DNA from: IMCC26207 sp044357715
GTDB taxonomy: Bacteria; Actinomycetota; Acidimicrobiia; Acidimicrobiales; Microtrichaceae
Reading direction: 5' to 3'
DNA: 8,721 bases
NCBI GenBank assembly: GCA_044357715.1
Contig: JBIKPA010000114.1
Span: 1-8,721, forward strand
The translations under genes were made by a program, and so were the position numbers. Every line of letters starts with the position of its first letter. Within the stretch, counting starts at the first letter, position 1. Under the pieces are notes generated by a model. It had not been told where the DNA came from and did no database searches. It saw nothing but the letters and a program-made list of their open reading frames with translations. This document shows, one piece after another, positions 5,054 to 8,721 of the stretch.

Positions 5054-7369
5054 TCACAGAGCCGGGTTCATGAACGTGTAGAGCTCGTCGACGTCCCCTG
5101 CGAATCTGTGAAAGGCACTCATTGAGCCCTCGCCTGAGAGCACATCTTGAGTTAGCAGTTCCATCTTCATTGAGTCCGCACGGGTAGCAGTGGGCTGGCC
5201 TACCCACGCAATGGTGTAGGGAACTTCTCTATCGGTTGTTCCTGCGAGTGCAAGTTCGATAACCCGAGTCGAACCCGGTGGGAGGTCAACCAAGAGGTTA
5301 TGCCTGCGAACTCCGGGAAGCTCTGGTTGAGTTCCCACAGAGGTGGGCTTACCGTCCAAAAGCGCAGAGTCAACTTTCCAGGGGCTCAGGACTGAGACGA
5401 TCGTTCGGTTGGTTCCAGCCGACAGGGTGGGGATTTGAGTGGCCACTACATCGGCGAGGTTAGAGTCCGGAGCGCTGTTGGTCAGAGTGACTTTCAAGGT
5501 AGCTGTCAGACGCCCCGAGAGCGGATCCCAGTCGACGACGTACTCAGACTGCCGCTGCAGGTAAACATCGATCTTTGAGGGGTTTGCGTTCCTAGTCAGC
5601 ACGGAAAGCAGGTCGCCTCCGACGGGACGCTCGACCTTGCCGGTGAGCCCAAGGCGTTCCAGAAGTGGCAGGTCTTTATCGTCGAAGGAATAGAACTGCA
5701 AGCTGCCACGTTTGACCAGAGGCCCAAGGATGTCGACGAGTGATTTCGGGGCTGGTAGCTGAGATGTCCCGAATTGTCTCACCACGTTGTCAATGAGGTT
5801 AGACACCACTTGGTTTGCCTCTGTCTCGGTTTTGAACAGGGAGAACTGATCTGTGGTGAGGAACTTCTCTGCGTTGTCAGGGGTTAACTCAAGGTCTGTT
5901 CCCGGAACAGGCTCGGGCCCAGTGAAGTTCAGGAGAGCGGCAAACGCTGCAGGGTCAGCGTAAATGACACCGTCTACGGCAGCCCCGGGACGTGCCTGTT
6001 CAAAAAGGTCCTTCGAAATTGCGGCGACTGTTGGGAAATCTGCAGTTCCACCCCAGTTCTGCGGGAAGTTCTGTGGACGAAGCTCTAACAGCGATGGTGG
6101 ATAGGCTCCAGGTTTGAGGCTCAACGGCGGTGAGGTGGCTGGGCTTGCAAGATCGTAGGGTTGGCCCACCTTCACCAGGGTAAGCACGCCTTTATCTGCA
6201 CTGATTTCTGCCCAGTTACCAATATGCCCACCAATATCGCGCGACTCTGCTGGGTTCCCTAACAACATGACATAACGACGGGGTCCTTCGGCGCCCAAGA
6301 GGCTTGGCAAGCGCTGAACGGTCATTTGAGCAGTTTGAGCAGTTTCGTTGGCTTGAGCTAGCTCAGATAAAAGTTCGTCTAATGCAGCGTCCACCGGCGG
6401 GAGTAGAAATGGGGAGTTCGTTGCTGAAAGAACGGACAGCGCATCCTCAACCTGTTGAGCAGCGTCGCCAATTGGTTTTTGAATCTTCTGTACTTCGGTC
6501 AGGTTTACCCCGCCGGTCGGCTCGCGTAAGGAGTCGCTTGAAGCGAGTGTGCTCAGGCTGCTGCCAACTGCGTTCAGTTCAGATCCCGCATCCGCTGCAG
6601 ATCGAATGACGTGCAGGTTGGCACCCAAGATCGGTGACGCCTTGGCAGGCAATAGCCACCAAGAACTCAGTTCGTTTTTAATCAATTCGAAGCTTGTGCT
6701 GGCCTCTCCAAATGCAACTGTCGAGGCATCCGGGGTGGCTGAGGCAGCGAGCGTCACTGCGTCTTGAGTCTGCGTGACGGCAGACTCAATTGCGGAACGC
6801 TGTGACCAACCAACAAATGCTGTGCCGGCAACTGCAACAACTCCGACAATGCCTAAGAACCCTGCAGCAACTACTACTACTCGCTGAGAGCGTTGTCTCG
6901 AATGCAAAAAGCCAGATACAAGAAGCGGAAGAACCGCAACAGCGGCCACAACAGCAGTGGCACCCGAAGTGGTCGGTCGAGATAGTCCAAGGACGCAAAG
7001 CCCTTCGAGGGCACCTACCGCGGCGCCAAGAACCCGATGGCGAAATTTGAAGACAAGCATTCCGCCTGCAATAAACGATGCTGTGATCGCAAGGTATTGC
7101 ACAGGCGTATAGCTGGCTGCAGCCGCAATAACACCCGCCCAGAGCAGGGTCCACCTTCTTGACCTCGACCCGGCAATTGCGCATAAGGCAACCAAGGCTG
7201 CGCGATAGGCAGCATCAGCTGCTGGCCACATCGTGGGGCTGCTATCAAAGAGCATCACGGCTGCGATTCCCCCGCCCGCGGCGATAACGCCCACTAGGGA
7301 TAACGCCAGTGGGCTGGCTCTACGATGCCCAGTCGCAGAACGTCTGTTAAGCGTGGCTGTCTCAGTCAT
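5054..7369 (-). CDS. DUF4012 domain protein with a multi-pass membrane N-terminus
   Basis: A 771-residue membrane protein of unknown function. The ATG at 7367-7369 is chosen; a TTG two codons upstream (7373-7375) is possible, and neither has a good Shine-Dalgarno sequence. About seven hydrophobic segments lie at residues 20-41, 51-67, 72-90, 92-108, 113-129, 134-154 and 163-187, followed by a helical, probably extracytoplasmic region (about 190-355). The DUF4012 core starts with RRYVMLLGNPAESRDIGGHIG (from 364; family form RxYLLLxQNxAExRxTGG), continues with ADFPTVA, VDGVIYADP (465-473) and LTPDNAEKFL (495-504), and ends with SKIDVYLQRQSEYVVDWDP and TATLKVTLTNSAP, the usual end of actinobacterial members. 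DUF4012 genes often sit near cell-surface polysaccharide genes in Actinomycetota, but no activity is assigned. Many family members have far fewer membrane spans. It runs toward the lipoprotein gene and is divergent from rbfA. Confidence 0.93.
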   Translation of the reverse strand: MTETATLNRRSATGHRRASPLALSLVGVIAAGGGIAAVMLFDSSPTMWPAADAAYRAALVALCAIAGSRSRRWTLLWAGVIAAAASYTPVQYLAITASFIAGGMLVFKFRHRVLGAAVGALEGLCVLGLSRPTTSGATAVVAAVAVLPLLVSGFLHSRQRSQRVVVVAAGFLGIVGVVAVAGTAFVGWSQRSAIESAVTQTQDAVTLAASATPDASTVAFGEASTSFELIKNELSSWWLLPAKASPILGANLHVIRSAADAGSELNAVGSSLSTLASSDSLREPTGGVNLTEVQKIQKPIGDAAQQVEDALSVLSATNSPFLLPPVDAALDELLSELAQANETAQTAQMTVQRLPSLLGAEGPRRYVMLLGNPAESRDIGGHIGNWAEISADKGVLTLVKVGQPYDLASPATSPPLSLKPGAYPPSLLELRPQNFPQNWGGTADFPTVAAISKDLFEQARPGAAVDGVIYADPAAFAALLNFTGPEPVPGTDLELTPDNAEKFLTTDQFSLFKTETEANQVVSNLIDNVVRQFGTSQLPAPKSLVDILGPLVKRGSLQFYSFDDKDLPLLERLGLTGKVERPVGGDLLSVLTRNANPSKIDVYLQRQSEYVVDWDPLSGRLTATLKVTLTNSAPDSNLADVVATQIPTLSAGTNRTIVSVLSPWKVDSALLDGKPTSVGTQPELPGVRRHNLLVDLPPGSTRVIELALAGTTDREVPYTIAWVGQPTATRADSMKMELLTQDVLSGEGSMSAFHRFAGDVDELYTFMNPAL

Positions 7370-7555
7370 GCGCAACTAGTTTGCCGTGAATACCCAAAAA
7401 ACCTTGGAACTCGTCCTTTGCCAAACTTAGAAATCCTCAGAAACTTGTCCGATCGAATCTTTCGTTCAGGAAATGTTGGTGGCATCCTCACTTTTTTGGA
7501 CTACTTCTCAGTAGCTGATCAGCTAGTGCGCTACTCGGCGTGGTACGAATAGTGC
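7370..7555. promoter_or_regulatory. Divergent intergenic region between the DUF4012 gene and rbfA
   Basis: This 186-bp region must hold promoters for both directions, since the - strand cassette cuts rbfA off from infB. For the DUF4012 gene a weak candidate is CGGACA (7446-7451, - strand), 16 bp, TAAGTT (7424-7429, - strand). No convincing -35/-10 pair was found for rbfA. A perfect 14-bp palindrome lies at 7512-7525 and a repeat copy GTACGAATAG at 7543-7552. An open frame on the + strand (7325-7552) crosses the region but resembles nothing and overlaps the DUF4012 start, so it is not called. Confidence 0.5.
7512..7525. promoter_or_regulatory. 14-bp perfect palindrome, candidate operator
   Basis: TAGCTGATCAGCTA is fully self-complementary and lies 30 bp before the rbfA start. 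The flanking AGTAGC (7510-7515) can instead pair with GCTACT (7530-7535), so in RNA two exclusive hairpins exist. It may be a dimeric regulator site or an RNA element; no protein can be named. Confidence 0.35.
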
Positions 7556-8038
7556 ATGGCAAGACAAAGGTCCTCCGCTCCTCGGCAGTTCAGTCGTACT
7601 GACCGCATTGGTGAACTCATGAGGGAAATCGTTGCTTCTGAGCTCGAAAGAATCGGCGATGAACGCCTAGAAATGGTCACGATAACTGCAGTAAAAGTTG
7701 ATGGATCCCTTGAACATGCAGATGTTTTTTACTCTGCTATGTCCGCCGAGGAGGAAGGGCGAGCGGAAGAGGTGGCAGAGGCTCTAGATGAGTTGCGGTG
7801 GCCTATACAAAAACTCGTCAACCGAGAGGTCAGCACGCGAAAAACCCCGCAGATTCAGTTTCGGCCGGACCTGGTTTTGAGCTCAGCGCTACGCATAGAG
7901 GAGATCTTGCGCGGTATGAGTGATCGTGGCGAGCTAGACGAAACTGAAACTGAACCCCAAGCAGAAACTGCGTCTGAGGCTTCTGAACAGGAGATTGTTA
8001 AAGAAAGCGAAAGAGAAACTGAGAGACGTGGGGAGTGA
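7556..8038 (+). CDS. rbfA: 30S ribosome-binding factor A
   Basis: RbfA is a single KH-fold protein that binds the immature 30S subunit and helps 16S rRNA 5'-end maturation. The 160 residues include the typical N-terminus (RTDRIGELMREIVASELERIGDERL), the central strand region (VTITAVKVDGSLEHADVFYS) and the end of the KH fold (TRKTPQIQFRPDLVLSSALRIEEIL). After about residue 122 there is an acidic Glu-rich tail (ETETEPQAETASEASEQE and on) longer than the core domain requires, probably disordered. The ATG at 7556 is the only start that keeps the family N-terminus. No Shine-Dalgarno sequence is visible in the 25 bp before it, so leaderless or SD-independent initiation is possible. The stop overlaps the truB start. 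Confidence 0.97.
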   Translation: MARQRSSAPRQFSRTDRIGELMREIVASELERIGDERLEMVTITAVKVDGSLEHADVFYSAMSAEEEGRAEEVAEALDELRWPIQKLVNREVSTRKTPQIQFRPDLVLSSALRIEEILRGMSDRGELDETETEPQAETASEASEQEIVKESERETERRGE

Positions 8039-8721
8039 GTCGTTCACGCGGTAACCGGCCAGGAGATCCGGTAGGAGTCTGCGTTATTGACAAGCCTGCT
8101 GGAATGACAAGTCACGATGTGGTTGCTGCAGTCCGCAAGAAACTCGACACCCCTCGTGTGGGGCATGCGGGAACGCTGGATCCAATGGCAACTGGTGTGC
8201 TTGTTCTTGGAGTGGGTGCTGCCACAAAGTTATTGACCTTTATCACCGGGGTTTCAAAGGTGTATCAGGCGAGCATCCGGTTTGGAGTTGAGACCGACTC
8301 ACTCGATTCAGATGGGGCCGTCACAGTCACACATGAGATGTCGGGGATTACCCCCGAGGCAGTTCACCTAGAGGCCAAAGCCCTTACGGGCGACCTGCAA
8401 CAGGTGCCACCGATGGTCTCGGCGCTTCGAGTTGACGGCCGTCGTCTTCATCAGCTCGCCCGTGAGGGGATTGAAGTGGAGAGGCAGCCGCGGCCCGTCA
8501 CAGTGACGCAATTCGATCTTGTTCCAACAGAAGACCCATTGCTGTGGACGGCGACTGTTGAATGCTCCTCTGGAACATATGTGCGCTCTCTTGCTGCAGA
8601 CCTCGGCCACGCGCTTGGTGGGGGAGCGCATCTGTGTGGTCTACGGCGAACATCAGTAGGACCGTTCGGGATCGAAGAGGCGCACTCAATAGATGACGTT
8701 GTACTGCTGCCTGCGATTGAC
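8035..8721 (+). CDS. truB: tRNA pseudouridine(55) synthase TruB, 3' end outside the window
   Basis: TruB converts U55 in the T-loop of tRNAs to pseudouridine. The frame is open for 229 codons from GTG at 8035 to the window edge. The GTGA overlap with the rbfA stop (8036-8038) indicates translational coupling, with GGGGAG just before the start as a possible binding site. Family motifs are all present in order: VIDKPAGMTSHDVV (about 17-30), HAGTLDPMATGVL with the catalytic Asp49, KVYQASIRFGVETDSLDSDG, the QVPPMVSALRVDGRRLHQLA block (about 122-141), and the CSSGTYVRSLAADLG block followed by LRRTSVGPF. The C-terminal end of the protein lies outside the window. Nothing in the catalytic core appears damaged. 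Confidence 0.96.
   Translation, partial: MSRSRGNRPGDPVGVCVIDKPAGMTSHDVVAAVRKKLDTPRVGHAGTLDPMATGVLVLGVGAATKLLTFITGVSKVYQASIRFGVETDSLDSDGAVTVTHEMSGITPEAVHLEAKALTGDLQQVPPMVSALRVDGRRLHQLAREGIEVERQPRPVTVTQFDLVPTEDPLLWTATVECSSGTYVRSLAADLGHALGGGAHLCGLRRTSVGPFGIEEAHSIDDVVLLPAID

Noticed and set aside
5013..5054. 8-bp complementarity (CTTTTTCT/AGAAAAAG) after the DUF4012 gene as a terminator
   Set aside because: The loop is about 17 nt, the stem is A/T-rich and no T-run follows on the - strand, so it is not a convincing terminator.
7325..7552. 75-codon + strand open frame ending 3 bp before rbfA
   Set aside because: It overlaps the DUF4012 start on the opposite strand, has no ribosome-binding site, and its translation resembles no known family, in particular not DUF503.

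Overview
The window is an 8.7-kb piece of an Actinomycetota-like chromosome with moderate G+C. It carries the translation and ribosome-assembly cluster nusA - infB - rbfA - truB on the + strand, interrupted by two envelope genes on the - strand. The Actinomycetota assignment rests on the long Ala/Pro/Gly-rich IF-2 with its KKAPAKK-type repeats and duplicated (T/S)GK-x-IPPPPG motif, on the DUF4012 membrane protein, and on the Thr-rich lipoprotein stalk. The wording of the IF-2 N-terminus and the Thr stalk would fit Acidimicrobiia, but this is an impression that a tree would have to test.

Layout. (1) 1-974 (+): 3' part of nusA (end of S1, KH1, KH2, acidic tail). (2) 975-1195: 221-bp non-coding leader with several strong hairpins and competing pairings; the ylxR gene usually found here is not present. 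(3) 1196-4210 (+): complete infB (IF-2, 1004 aa), starting at TTG. (4) 4211-4464: convergent intergenic region with two strong hairpins that probably terminate transcription from both sides. (5) 4465-4920 (-): small Thr-stalk lipoprotein. (6) 5054-7369 (-): DUF4012 protein with about seven N-terminal membrane segments. (7) 7370-7555: divergent intergenic region with a perfect 14-bp palindrome. (8) 7556-8038 (+): rbfA. (9) 8035-8721 (+): truB, overlapping rbfA by GTGA and cut by the window end.

How the genes fit together. NusA (transcription elongation/antitermination), IF-2 (initiator tRNA delivery and subunit joining), RbfA (30S maturation) and TruB (tRNA pseudouridine 55) form a widely conserved co-expressed cluster. 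Here that cluster is split: an opposite-strand pair of extracytoplasmic genes lies between infB and rbfA, where many Actinomycetota keep a small DUF503 (ylxP) gene. rbfA-truB therefore need their own promoter. The lipoprotein and the DUF4012 protein share a direction and both face outward, so a joint envelope role is possible, but neither has an assigned function.

No mobile element, CRISPR array, tRNA or rRNA was seen. The most interesting signals are the structured infB leader combined with a TTG start and no clear ribosome-binding site, and the split of the operon by the envelope pair.
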